Source of the DNA: Ricordea florida
Taxonomy: Eukaryota > Cnidaria > Anthozoa > Corallimorpharia > Ricordeidae
Direction of reading: 5' to 3'
DNA: 64,000 bases
Assembly: GCA_949710005.1 (NCBI GenBank)
Contig: OX453279.1
Coordinates: 13,055,078-13,119,077 of the forward strand
The translations under genes and the position numbers were made by a program. Positions 1-8,831 of the stretch are shown piece by piece (position 1 is the first letter of the stretch; each line of letters begins with the position of its first letter). Under the pieces are notes generated by a model that made no database searches, was not told the DNA's origin, and was given only the letters and a program-made list of their open reading frames with translations.

Positions 1-470
1 CCACATGATGTCGATCTCGGGCCATGCTAACGAGCAAAACATATCAAGTTATAACTCCAGACCATCTGTAAAACAGTTGAAGAACTGCTCCAACATCCTC
101 TCAAATTCTCTACTTAGTAAAGAAGCGAGTTCAGCAGTTGTTCATGTTCCAGTGATGCCAGCTTCGAGTAACCTTGCCTAAAACTCCTGCCTTTCCCAAA
201 TGGCTTCTTCCATGGCTGCACCATTGCAAATGCCAATGTGTATGTTTTGCCGCAAAATCAATATGATTCTGCTTGAATTTTTGCAGTAACTGAATAGTTG
301 AAGTTGTATTTTCGTGAATAAACGTTCAACTTTACGGTCGCTTCGCCTGATTCAAAATTCTTGTGGTAGCTTTTTTCTTGTTGTAATAGCCAATCAGAAG
401 CACTCATTTTGAGGAATAAACCAATCAGATTGCGAGAAAGTTATAGACAACGCTTGCTCTTTCTTTGTAT

Positions 471-515
471 CACGATCTTGGTCACGATCTTGGTCACGAT
501 CTTGGTCACGCTCTG
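471..515. repeat. 12-bp tandem repeat
   Basis: The unit TCACGATCTTGG is repeated about three and a half times, the last copy diverging to a TCACGCTCTG ending. It has no visible coding role. Confidence 0.75.
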
Positions 516-553
516 AAACAACAGTTTATTTGGCGTTGATATTGTGGTAAAAA

Positions 554-697
554 ACAAATCGAATGTGGTTTAGCGTTGTCTGTACTCTTATCTATTATCG
601 CTGCGCCTCGTGCGTCCACAACATTTTGACCACTGTGATGACGCTTACTCGTCGTCGATAAGAGTACAGACAACGCTAAACCACATTCGATTTGTTA
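554..697. repeat. fold-back inverted repeat
   Basis: An arm of about 40 bp at 554-593, beginning ACAAATCGAATGTGGTTTAG, returns as its reverse complement at 657-697, with about 63 bp between. It would form a long hairpin and resembles the ends of a small MITE or fold-back element. No target duplication was identified. Confidence 0.75.
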
Positions 698-1812
698 ATT
701 AGAAAATATCCCGAGGAAAATACATGCGCTGATTGGTTAAAAATCGTGTTTCTATTTAAACAATAGAGTTTTTCTGTTTGATGTTCTTAAAACAAATATT
801 TGCCCGAGAAGCGAAGTTTCGAGGGAAAATATGCTAGTTTTAAGAACATCAAATTTCCAAGGGGCAACTATCAGACCGATAGTTCCGAGACATAAACACT
901 CTACTGTCTTTATTGTTCACCACTAAATTTTTTTCCGCGCTTGTTGAAAAACAGTCAAAATCTACTAAATGCAGATCAATTGAAAATTTATCCATGCGCA
1001 CAGCCTGAAATTTCAATAATTAGCAACGTAGATTAGCTAAAAAACACGGTATAACTGTCAGAAAATTCACATTTTCACGGACGAGTACTATCCATCCGGG
1101 TATTTTCCTCGTAAGGGCACTATGGGCTGATAGTGTCTCTCTGCGGATGAACTCTATCGCGTCACGTGATCAATTTAAACCCATTAAGAATCGGAGAAAA
1201 TTTAATGGTGAACTATAATAAACAATTAGATTATGAGCTTGAGATTTCTATCGCATGATAGTTGACGCATAGAAGTTGAGAGCAAATAATTTTATTGTTT
1301 TAGTATAAATCTACTAGTCCTTCAAAACTTTGTCTTTTCTGGAACAGCCTCGACTAGTAAACTGTCTAAATCGTCTTCACGGACACTTGGAAAATGTGAA
1401 GAAGCGGCCGCCATTTTGTGAGCAAGGGCACACTGCTACGCTACTCACTATCTATCACAGATTAGTATACCTTCAACCCCTGGATATGAGCAAACGCGCG
1501 CTCTGATTGGTTCCCTACTCACAGGCTCACATCCCTTTAGTATTTGTATTTATTTATTTGTCACACGATTACAATAATTATAAAGAAATGCCAAAAAAAT
1601 GTAGGAAGAAATGGCGAGGAGGCCTAAAAGAAACTTTAGAGCTTATGTTAATTAGGCCTCCTCAATTACAATTTTTCGAAGATGGCATAAAAATTACGGC
1701 GACGGATACAAAATAATATCAGGTGGAAAATTAAACTAATCAATATTGCGGAAGTTTACGAAATAATGTTGAATATTAAAAGGCTTTTTCGCATGATTTC
1801 TGTTGGAGAATA

Positions 1813-2290
1813 CTAATAATTATTACAAATAAATGCCTGAAGTGCTCTTTTAAAGGAAAGAGGTGAGGAAGCGTTGGAGATGTTGGTGTTTAAGGTGTTG
1901 TAAAATTTAGGTCCTTGATAAAAAACGGAAAATTGTTTGGTTCGAGTACGACAGAAAGGCAGACGAAATTTACACGAGTTTCTTGTATTATACGAATGAA
2001 TTTGTTTTTGTAAGGTAAATTTACCATGAAATTTTAAAGGTAGAGTATGATTTTGATAGGCGTACATGAATATGCCTAGTTGTATTAAGTATATATCATG
2101 AAATTTTAAGATACCAAGATTTTGAAAGATTGGATCAGTATGTGCATCGAAAGTGGTTTTAGCTATAGTTCTGATCACCCGTTTCTGTAAAATCTCAAGA
2201 CGAATAAGATTAGTTCTGTAAGTGGAGGCCCAAACTAAGTTGCAGTAAAAAAGTATGGATAGACTAGAGAAAAATAAAGTGTTCGTAAGG
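1813..2290 (-). pseudogene. LINE reverse transcriptase C-terminus (relic)
   Basis: The minus-strand frame reads as the last third of a non-LTR retrotransposon ORF2, downstream of the catalytic domain. Visible landmarks are LRTLYFSLVYPYFF and NLVWAS, then IQLGIFMYAYQN, the HSYNTRNS segment, FRLPFCRT and GPKFYN near the end; these are typical of CR1/L2-type RT tails. There is no catalytic YADD box, so the piece is 5'-truncated. The open frame from 2178 is only part; the reading continues upstream to about 2290 without an ATG. It abuts an ORF1 fragment in the same orientation, which suggests a deletion joined the two. Confidence 0.75.
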
Positions 2291-2318
2291 TTCTCTGCTC
2301 TTCACGCTTATCTAGGGT

Positions 2319-2366
2319 CTACTTAGCCAGATCTTCATTTACATATAAACCGACAGGTTTAATTCT
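2319..2366 (-). pseudogene. L1-type ORF1 fragment, left side of element 1
   Basis: On the minus strand this reads KPVGLYVNEDLAK and then a TAG. The pattern KPxGxYVNEDL is characteristic of the C-terminal part of L1/Tx1-type ORF1 proteins (nucleic-acid-binding chaperones). Its upstream half is on the other side of element 1, at 20638-20715. Removing element 1 and one copy of ATTCT puts both halves in one frame. Confidence 0.75.
2362..2366. repeat. target-site duplication, left (ATTCT)
   Basis: ATTCT directly precedes the left TIR (AGTAGTTGC...). The same five bases directly follow the right TIR at 20633-20637. A sixth matching base is absent, so this is a 5-bp duplication rather than the 6 bp usually given for Polintons. 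Confidence 0.85.
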
Positions 2367-2576
2367 AGTAGTTGCATTTGACCGATTCTGGCGCAAAAGG
2401 GTGTGGTCAATTTTTTTCGTGGACTGGACCGAGCTCGGCCAGAATTTTTAGGGTGTGGTCAAAAATGTTGGGTCTCAACTTGTTCGATTTTTGGTCGATG
2501 ATTTTTTGTCGATTTCGATTTTTTGTTTGGGAGTGTCAAGGTGCCAAAATGTATCTTTGTGGGGGGTGGGGTCGGG
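2367..2576. repeat. left TIR of element 1
   Basis: This is matched by the reverse complement of 20424-20632 with very few differences: A/G at the CATTTG(A/G)CCG position and a 2-bp indel in GGGTGTGGTCAAAA. It begins AGTAGTTGCATTTG. An open frame through it (2372-2611) exists on both ends simply because the TIR is open; I do not treat it as a gene. Confidence 0.93.
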
Positions 2577-2607
2577 AGTGTGAAATTGAAATTTGGGTTT
2601 GGGTTGG

Positions 2608-2620
2608 GTAGCGATTGGTA
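2608..2620 (+). promoter_or_regulatory. initiator-like motif GTAGCGATTGGTA
   Basis: The motif lies just inside the left TIR and about 20 bp before the first ATG. Close copies occur at 3327-3339, 3924-3935 and, on the minus strand, 20368-20380, each just upstream of an element gene. At the first two sites the preceding 30 bp (TGTGAAATTGAAATTTGGG...) is also duplicated. The position suggests a Pol II initiator for early genes; this is inference. Confidence 0.55.
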
Positions 2621-2641
2621 TACGATTTTGAGCAAAAGAGA

Positions 2642-3261
2642 ATGATGAGTAACAAGAGAATGAGTTTCAAGAGATTGAATTATTGTGAAAGTTTAGATTT
2701 GTGTATGTTTTATATTTATAATAAAAAGAAGTTGGATAATCGTAAATTTATTCATAAAATTAAGAAGGAATTAATTAACCGTGTTTCACGTTTTAAAGTG
2801 TTTGTTGAGGATGTGAGATTACAGTATAACATTGATGGTTATAATTATGATGCTTTTGAAGTTGTAGGTGGTGGATCATTGAAGATAGAAGATATTTTTA
2901 GTAGTAAAAAGATTTTTAGGGACTTTTATGATAGATGTGAAAGTAATCATGAATTTGTTATTGATAAATGGAGAGGTTATTGTGGTGTTACTGGACCATT
3001 TGTTTATAGTCAGTATAGTCAGTATATGTAAGAGTAATTATACATTTTCATAAAATGTTTCGTAAAGTATTTCAAGTAAGATATAAATGTTTGAATGAGT
3101 TAATTCATGAAGTTTGTAGGCGAAGACATAAACGTGTTTTTCTAGATCAAATATGGGAAGATATGATGTCTGTGGCATGGTATCCAAGTAGGTTTGTATA
3201 TTGGTGTCTTGATGTGGAAGAGTTTCAAGAGTTGAAAGATCGTTGGGGGACTTATTACTGA
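2642..3261 (+). pseudogene. terminal-gene family, DWC-motif protein (frameshifted)
   Basis: Two frames, 2642-3031 and 3055-3261, together match the layout of the minus-strand gene at the other end of the element (19757-20374). The C-terminus reads VAWYPSRFVYWCLDVEE and ends ERWG-like (KDRWG); I recall similar [AS]WHPxRF..WC motifs in giant-virus proteins but cannot name a function. The break is a one-base frame change near a CAGTATAGT tandem repeat at about 3010-3025. The start is the ATG at 2642, after the initiator motif. A paralogue of its N-terminal part follows directly at 3352. Confidence 0.6.
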
Positions 3262-3326
3262 TTGTGATGAATTATTTTTGTAACGTGGGGTAGGGTGTGT
3301 GAAATTGAAATTTGGGTTTGGGTGGT

Positions 3327-3339
3327 GTAGTGATTGGTA
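3327..3339 (+). promoter_or_regulatory. initiator-like motif GTAGTGATTGGTA
   Basis: This is the second copy of the motif, with its upstream GTGTGAAATTGAAATTTGGG box (about 3296-3320), 13 bp before the ATG of the 165-aa gene. Duplication of the promoter together with the gene explains the tandem paralogues. Confidence 0.55.
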
Positions 3340-3351
3340 CGGATTGGAGAA

Positions 3352-3849
3352 ATGATTTTTAACATGGAATTTAACAGAAATTTTAATTGGTTTAATTTTA
3401 GGTTTCAGAATGAAAATGGTTTGGATAATTTTGAATTCATTAAGAGAATGAGAAATAAATTGATTGGTTGTTTAATACGTTTATCACCCACTGATGTTTA
3501 TGAACTTTTTGATGATGGAGTTTCAATACATTATAGTGCTATGGTGCTTAACAGAGATATGAAAATAAAAGATATTTTTAGTGTTGAAGCTCTTTTTGAT
3601 AATTTTTATGAGGGTTGTAAGTTTGGTCATGAATATGCTATGGATTATTATGAAAGTGAAATGGATTTTGATAATGATTACAAGTATCTTATTAAACCTT
3701 TTGATTATGAAGATTATAAGATCAAATATGTAGAAGTGTATATGTGTGTTAATGAGAAGTTTAGGGAAAGAGATGGTTATAATGAGTTGGTAAATCATTT
3801 GATTGATAAATGCAGAGGTAGATATTGTTATACTGACGATGATCATTGA
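3352..3849 (+). CDS. terminal-gene paralogue, unknown function
   Basis: About 165 aa, AT-rich, acidic and rich in Tyr and Asp. I do not recognise a domain. The middle (MKIKDIFSVEALFDNFYEGC...HEY) closely parallels LKIEDIFSSKKIFRDFYDRC...HEF in the preceding broken gene, so the two are tandem duplicates of the N-terminal part; this copy lacks the C-terminal WHPxRF-DWC segment. The open frame runs from 3334 but with a TTG, so I use the ATG at 3352. It lies between the left TIR and polymerase and is followed at once by a hairpin. Confidence 0.5.
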   Translation: MIFNMEFNRNFNWFNFRFQNENGLDNFEFIKRMRNKLIGCLIRLSPTDVYELFDDGVSIHYSAMVLNRDMKIKDIFSVEALFDNFYEGCKFGHEYAMDYYESEMDFDNDYKYLIKPFDYEDYKIKYVEVYMCVNEKFRERDGYNELVNHLIDKCRGRYCYTDDDH

Positions 3850-3866
3850 TTAATTATGAATGGAAT

Positions 3867-3893
3867 TTTTGTAACATGTATCGTGTTACAAAA
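3867..3893 (+). terminator. 3' hairpin after the 165-aa gene
   Basis: The arms TTTTGTAACA and TGTTACAAAA are perfect, with a 7-base loop, starting 18 bp after the stop codon and ending just before the polymerase TATA box. Near-identical arms occur after other genes at 19440-19464 and 34163-34191, and a half-site at about 3273. Confidence 0.55.
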
Positions 3894-3894
3894 G

Positions 3895-3935
3895 TATAAA
3901 AGTTAAATAAGGTCTTAAGTAGCATAGTGATTGGT
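3895..3935 (+). promoter_or_regulatory. polymerase promoter: TATA box and initiator
   Basis: TATAAAAG at 3895-3902 is followed about 30 bp later by ATAGTGATTGGTT (3924-3935), the motif shared with the other terminal genes. The spacing fits a eukaryotic Pol II TATA/initiator pair. The ATG of polymerase follows at 3970. Confidence 0.6.
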
Positions 3936-3969
3936 TTAAGGATTATAAATTGTTAATCCAATTGATGCT

Positions 3970-6900
3970 ATGGAGAACTTACCAGTGAAAGAGTTGAGGT
4001 CAATAGCTAAAAAAGCTGGTGTAAAGGCTGGTGGATTTAGAAAGGCTGAATTGCTCGAAGCGTTATCAGATGTCCAACCCGAGAACTTGACAGTGAATGC
4101 ACTGAGAATCATAGCCAAGAAGATTGGTACACAAGGCTATGCCAAGATTCGTAAAGCAGAACTCATTAATGTTGTCGGATCCCCACGAGTATCTGAAGCT
4201 AATGTCCCGATTTCTGGTCCAATTATACCCACAAGAACAAAGCCCGCTCGCGCCTCATATAGAAGGGCTATTGGTTTAGCCAAGAATGAAATTAATAAGA
4301 CCATAGATTGGATAGGATCTAATGTTAGAGAACCAAATAAGAGGGCCATCACTAAGAGATTAAGAAAGGCAGCTAATATTCTCAGAGAGTCTGATTATTT
4401 TATACCAGAAAGACATGAAACGGCTCTGAGAGGCTTTTTGAAGACCTATATAATAAAGGGTAGAAGTGGTTATGATCCAACTTCATTCCTTAGCAATGTT
4501 AGATCACAATTATATGGTTTGATGCGTAAACAGAAGAAGCCATTCAAGTTGAAGTGTATTTTTTCATGTGGCTTCATAAGGAGGAATAACCAGGATAATC
4601 GCGTTATTGAGCAGAGTCAAGGTCATTTTCATTCGCAGATGGAGACAGTAACAGCTTCAACAAACACATTTACTATGTTTGATAATATCAAAGCTAGACT
4701 GATTGAATTGGTGGAGAAATATGAGAATGAGCGCTCTGGATGGGTGTTTGACCATGTTGTAGATTTTCGTATCCACATAAACCCATTTCAACCTTTTTCT
4801 GGAACTTCATATATTAAATTACCACCTAAATTGGCCGCTAAGAAGGCAATTATTAATGTTAAGAATGAAGAAGACCAGGAGTGCTTCAAATGGGCAGTGA
4901 CGTCTGCTGTGTTTCCAAGGGAGAAGGATGCTGGAAGACTTAATAAGGAGATGAGGGAGAACTCAGAGAAACTAGACTGGTCAGGAATAGAGTTTCCAGT
5001 CTCAGCTATTGCTACAAATCAGGTAGACAAGTTTGAAAGGCAGAACCCCTATGGTATCAATATACTTGGATATGAGAATGGTGGGCCAACCCTAATCAGA
5101 CGTAGTAATAAGTCAGGGGTGCCAAAGATAAACCTACTTTTAATATCAAATGATGAGACAAATCACTACTGTTGGATCAAGAATATGTCAAGACTTGTCG
5201 AGTATAATAAGAACGAGCATGCCCGTTTCTATTGTGATAACTGCCTAAACTCATTCAATTCTGAAAAGTCGTTGGAAACGCATATGGAATATTGCCTAAA
5301 CAACGAAGCAGTCAAAGTACAGATGCCTATGAATGAGGATGGCAGTCCAAAGTACATTACTTTCAAGAACCATAGACGAAAGATGCAAGTGCCATTTGTG
5401 ATCTATGCGGATTTCGAGTGTTTCACGGAGAAGATGGATACTTGTTCCCCGGATGATAGGGATAGCTTCACAAATCAGTATCAGAAGCACAAGCCATCAG
5501 GATTTTGTTACCTTATCAAGTGTTTTGATGATGAGGTCTTTGAGCCTAAGTTAGTGATGCGTACAGCCAACTCATCTGATGATGACATACCACAAATGTT
5601 CCAGGAAAGCTTGGAGGAGGACATCAAGAAGATCTATAATCAATTCAAGTCTGAAAAGAAGCTTATAATAAAGAATAGCGATCAAAGGGAGTATAGAAAG
5701 GCTACTCACTGTCATATTTGTGAGGGTGAATTGGGAAATGATAAGGTGATCGATCACTGTCATCTTACAGGTAGGTACAGAGGGCCAGCCCACAGAAAAT
5801 GTAACCTGGAATTCAGCACCCCTAAGTTTTTCCCAGTCATATTCCACAATTTGTCTGGATATGACAGTCATTTGTTTATCAAGAAGATGGGGGTATCAGA
5901 GGGTAAGATAGATTGTATCCCACTCAATGATGAAAAGTACATCTCATTCACAAAAGAGATTGTGGTTGAAAAGTTCAAGAAGGAGGTAAAAGGGGATGAG
6001 GAGGAGGAGGGGAAGGAGGTTCAGATTAAACGCTCCATTAGATTCATAGACAGTTTTAGGTTCATGGCAAGTGGTTTGGCCAGTTTGGTTGATAACTTAC
6101 CAAGAGAGTCTCTGGAAAATCTCTCGAGGTACTATGAAGGGGGAAACTTTGAACTATTGGCTAGAAAGGGTGTATTTCCATATGATTGGTTTGATGGGTT
6201 TGATAAGTTACAAGTGTCTGGTCTACCACCTAAGGATGAATTCTATTCGAAACTCTATGATGTTGATATATCAGATGAGGATTATCAACATGCTGGAAAC
6301 GTGTGGGATACCTTTGGTATGAGAAACTTTAGGGATTACCATGATTTATATCTCAAAACAGATGTAATCCTATTGGCTGATGTTTTTGAGAACTTCAGAG
6401 GGGTCTGTATGAGAAATTATGGTTTGGATCCTGCATGGCATTTTACTGCACCTGGATTGGCTTGGGATGCCACATTGAAGATAACCAAGGTGGAATTGGA
6501 GCTATTGAGAGATCCAGATATGCTGATTATGATCGAGAATGGCATCAGAGGTGGTATCTCAATGATCTCCACTAGGCATGGGAAAGCTAACAATCCATAT
6601 ATGAAGGAGTATGATCCAGAATTGCCTACAAAGTACATCACATATTTAGACGCTAATGGACTCTATGGCTATGCAATGACCAAGGCTTTACCAACTCATG
6701 GTTTTGAGTGGATGGATGATCAGGAATTGACAGATTGGAGAGACCATCCATGCATATTGGAGGTGGATTTGGAATACCCACTCCAGCTACATGATCTACA
6801 CAATGACTATCCATTGGCCCCAGAGAGATTGGATGTGGAAGGTGTTGTTAAGTTAATTCCCAATTTGAGGGACAAGAAGAAGTATATCTTACATCATGAA

Positions 6901-7866
6901 GCACTGAAACAGTATTTATCTTTAGGATTGAAGTTAATCAAAGTACATAGAGGGTTAAAATTCGAAGAATCTGAGTGGTTGAGGTCTTACATTGACTTGA
7001 ACAATAGTCTTAGAGCCAAGGCCGAGAATGACTTTGAAAAAGATTTCTTCAAATTGATGAACAACTCGGTGTTTGGTAAGACTATGGAGAATATTAGGAA
7101 GAGGGTGGATATTCAGTTGGTCACTAATGAGAAGAAAGCACGTAAGTTGATTGTGAAGCCAAACTTCCATCATAGGAATATATTCTGTGAGGAATTGACT
7201 GCTTTCCATATGAAGAAAACTAAACTGCTCTTTGATAAACCTATTTACTTAGGATTGGCTATTCTGGATTTGAGTAAGATAACCATGTATGACTTTCATT
7301 ACAATTACATAAAGCCAAAGTATGGAGATGATGCCAAGTTGTTATTCACAGATACAGATTCCTTAGCCTATGTTATCCAGACTGAGGACTTCTATAATGA
7401 CATAAGTCCAGATGTCAGAGAGAAATTCGACACCAGCAATTATCCCAAGGACCATCCATCTGGAATTGAAACCGGAGTGAATAAGAAGGTTGGAGGGATG
7501 TTCAAGGATGAAGCTGGTGGTGAGCAGATAACGGAATTTGTGGGTCTAAGGGCTAAACTGTATGCCTTCAAGACGGATAAACAGAAAGAAGTCAAGAAGT
7601 GTAAGGGTGTAAACAAAGCAGTGGTGAGTAAGAGTATAAGTTTCCAGGATTACAAGACTTGTCTTTTTAGTGGCCAATTCCAGAGAAGGAAGATGAATAC
7701 CATAAGGAGTCATAAGCATGAAATATATACTGAAACAATTAATAAGATTGCATTATCACGCGAGGACGATAAACGTGTGATAATGGAAGATGGGATAAAT
7801 ACTTATGCACATGGTCACTTCAGAACGCTAGAAGGTGGTGATTCAGTGTCTTGGGGTACAAATTGA
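3970..7866 (+). CDS. polB: protein-primed DNA polymerase B (Polinton type)
   Basis: 1298 aa; replicates the linear element genome. The N-terminus holds two SAP/HeH-like motifs (residues about 4-35 and 37-70, LPVKELRSIAKKAG... and LTVNALRIIAKKIG...), likely DNA-binding. A C2H2 finger (YCDNCLNSF...HMEYC) precedes the exonuclease domain: Exo I YADFECF, Exo II NLSGYDSH, Exo III YLKTDVILLADVF. Between Exo I and II lies a zinc/HNH-like insert, CHICEGELGNDKVIDHCH...CN, like endonuclease VII. Polymerase motifs A (DANGLYG), B (KLMNNSVFGKTMEN) and C (DTDS) are intact. The last 15 or so codons run antisense through the integrase 3' end, unlike element 2, so the native C-terminus was probably replaced by a deletion. 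Confidence 0.93.
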   Translation: MENLPVKELRSIAKKAGVKAGGFRKAELLEALSDVQPENLTVNALRIIAKKIGTQGYAKIRKAELINVVGSPRVSEANVPISGPIIPTRTKPARASYRRAIGLAKNEINKTIDWIGSNVREPNKRAITKRLRKAANILRESDYFIPERHETALRGFLKTYIIKGRSGYDPTSFLSNVRSQLYGLMRKQKKPFKLKCIFSCGFIRRNNQDNRVIEQSQGHFHSQMETVTASTNTFTMFDNIKARLIELVEKYENERSGWVFDHVVDFRIHINPFQPFSGTSYIKLPPKLAAKKAIINVKNEEDQECFKWAVTSAVFPREKDAGRLNKEMRENSEKLDWSGIEFPVSAIATNQVDKFERQNPYGINILGYENGGPTLIRRSNKSGVPKINLLLISNDETNHYCWIKNMSRLVEYNKNEHARFYCDNCLNSFNSEKSLETHMEYCLNNEAVKVQMPMNEDGSPKYITFKNHRRKMQVPFVIYADFECFTEKMDTCSPDDRDSFTNQYQKHKPSGFCYLIKCFDDEVFEPKLVMRTANSSDDDIPQMFQESLEEDIKKIYNQFKSEKKLIIKNSDQREYRKATHCHICEGELGNDKVIDHCHLTGRYRGPAHRKCNLEFSTPKFFPVIFHNLSGYDSHLFIKKMGVSEGKIDCIPLNDEKYISFTKEIVVEKFKKEVKGDEEEEGKEVQIKRSIRFIDSFRFMASGLASLVDNLPRESLENLSRYYEGGNFELLARKGVFPYDWFDGFDKLQVSGLPPKDEFYSKLYDVDISDEDYQHAGNVWDTFGMRNFRDYHDLYLKTDVILLADVFENFRGVCMRNYGLDPAWHFTAPGLAWDATLKITKVELELLRDPDMLIMIENGIRGGISMISTRHGKANNPYMKEYDPELPTKYITYLDANGLYGYAMTKALPTHGFEWMDDQELTDWRDHPCILEVDLEYPLQLHDLHNDYPLAPERLDVEGVVKLIPNLRDKKKYILHHEALKQYLSLGLKLIKVHRGLKFEESEWLRSYIDLNNSLRAKAENDFEKDFFKLMNNSVFGKTMENIRKRVDIQLVTNEKKARKLIVKPNFHHRNIFCEELTAFHMKKTKLLFDKPIYLGLAILDLSKITMYDFHYNYIKPKYGDDAKLLFTDTDSLAYVIQTEDFYNDISPDVREKFDTSNYPKDHPSGIETGVNKKVGGMFKDEAGGEQITEFVGLRAKLYAFKTDKQKEVKKCKGVNKAVVSKSISFQDYKTCLFSGQFQRRKMNTIRSHKHEIYTETINKIALSREDDKRVIMEDGINTYAHGHFRTLEGGDSVSWGTN

Positions 7867-8804
7867 AGTTCCTCACGAACAAATCCACGTTTTGGGCCCC
7901 CATTCAAATAGTACAAGACTGGTTGACCCGGTTCAATTATGGTTCGGGCCAAATCATAGACCTCAAGGCTCCATATGGGATCAGTAGCCCGTCGTTTGTC
8001 CCCACCTTCATCTTCACCAGGGGCATATAGATATCTGACTTGGACATCTGGAGGTAATCTCTTCTCATCCAATCCCACAGGTCGCTTATAGTCTGGAGTT
8101 TTAGTACCAATTGAATCCATTTTCAAAGCTTCCTCAGGCTCTTTACCAGTAATACGGGTGGTCTCACTATTGAGGGTCTTCATGATGTTGGGCAATCTGT
8201 TCACCCAAACTGTGGATCTGTTATCACTAACCATCTCTTGAGCGTATTGATGGCTGAATAACTTCTCACCGAGAGTCCTATTGGCCCTCTCAACAAAAGC
8301 CTGAGCTCTATGATTCCCAGCTTCACTACGCTGGATTGTAACTTGATGCTTATTCATAAGAGTTGTTACATCACCCTTGAATTCTGTTCCTGGATCCACC
8401 ATTAATGTTTGTGGCCACTTCAATTTACGGGAATAAATCCTTTGAAAGGCATTAGCAACTTCACCACTCTCCTTTGAGATCAATGCTTCAGCATCCTTAT
8501 ATCTTGAACCAATATCAATCACAACTAAGGCATAGCGGTATGTTTTTCTTCTCACTGTATCATGAGGAAGAAACAACAAGTCCGCTTGATGAATCTGATT
8601 AGGCTTATTAACTCTCCAATGTGGTCTGGGTATATACTAGGGGGCTGGGAGGTAAATTTGCCACAAGGCTTGCTTCTCTAACCACTCTTTGGCGACCTTT
8701 TCACTAACTTTGGCTGCTTTGGCTAATTTGGGTATGGCCGAGTATCCTTTCCAGTATCCATCAGTGGAGTAATATAATCGATTTAAAACATTAGAATCAC
8801 TCAT
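7815..8804 (-). pseudogene. int: retrovirus-type integrase, nonsense-mutated
   Basis: 330 codons from the ATG at 8804 to the TGA at 7815, the same length as the intact copy in element 2. DDE residues are visible: QADLLFLP, VDPGTEF and the Glu of FVERANRTLGEK. The C-terminal part (WSLEVYDLARTIIEPGQ...YYLNGGPKRGFVREEL) resembles the chromo/SH3-like tail of Polinton integrases. Codon 56 (8637-8639 on the plus strand) is TAG where element 2 has AGG, so only a product from an internal Met downstream (ATG at 8579) could be made, lacking the N-terminal domain. Its 3' end overlaps the polymerase end by 52 bp, convergent. Confidence 0.9.
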
Positions 8805-8831
8805 TTATAAACAAGAATATAAGCATTTAAA
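8805..8831. promoter_or_regulatory. 27-bp divergent integrase/capsid spacer
   Basis: Only 27 bp separate the integrase ATG (minus) from the capsid ATG (plus). The spacer is AT-rich with TTTATAAACA and ATATAAGCATTTAAA. The same layout in element 2 leaves 25 bp. Any promoter must therefore be bidirectional or extend into the coding regions. Confidence 0.5.

Larger units (their letters stand above)
1..1812. other. gene-free flank with fold-backs
   Basis: No convincing coding region. Short open frames here lack recognisable motifs. The stretch holds a 12-bp tandem repeat, a fold-back pair and a second smaller inverted pair (about 779-794 against 836-852, unit TGATGTTCTTAAAAC), so it looks like old non-coding transposon debris. 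The end near 1540-1810 may be the 3' tail of the minus-strand LINE fragment that follows, because that fragment's stop lies at 1813; this is inference. Confidence 0.5.

Noticed and set aside
1507-1716. 69-aa open frame
   Set aside because: No motif, begins in AT-rich repeat-like sequence and may be LINE 3' UTR.
2372-2611. 79-aa open frame in the element 1 TIR (and its mirror near 20400-20627)
   Set aside because: Present only because the TIR is open in that frame; low-complexity Trp/Gly/Phe reading, no motif, and the real terminal genes start after the initiator motif.
3523-3846. 107-aa minus-strand frame rich in Ile
   Set aside because: Antisense shadow of the AT-rich 165-aa gene.
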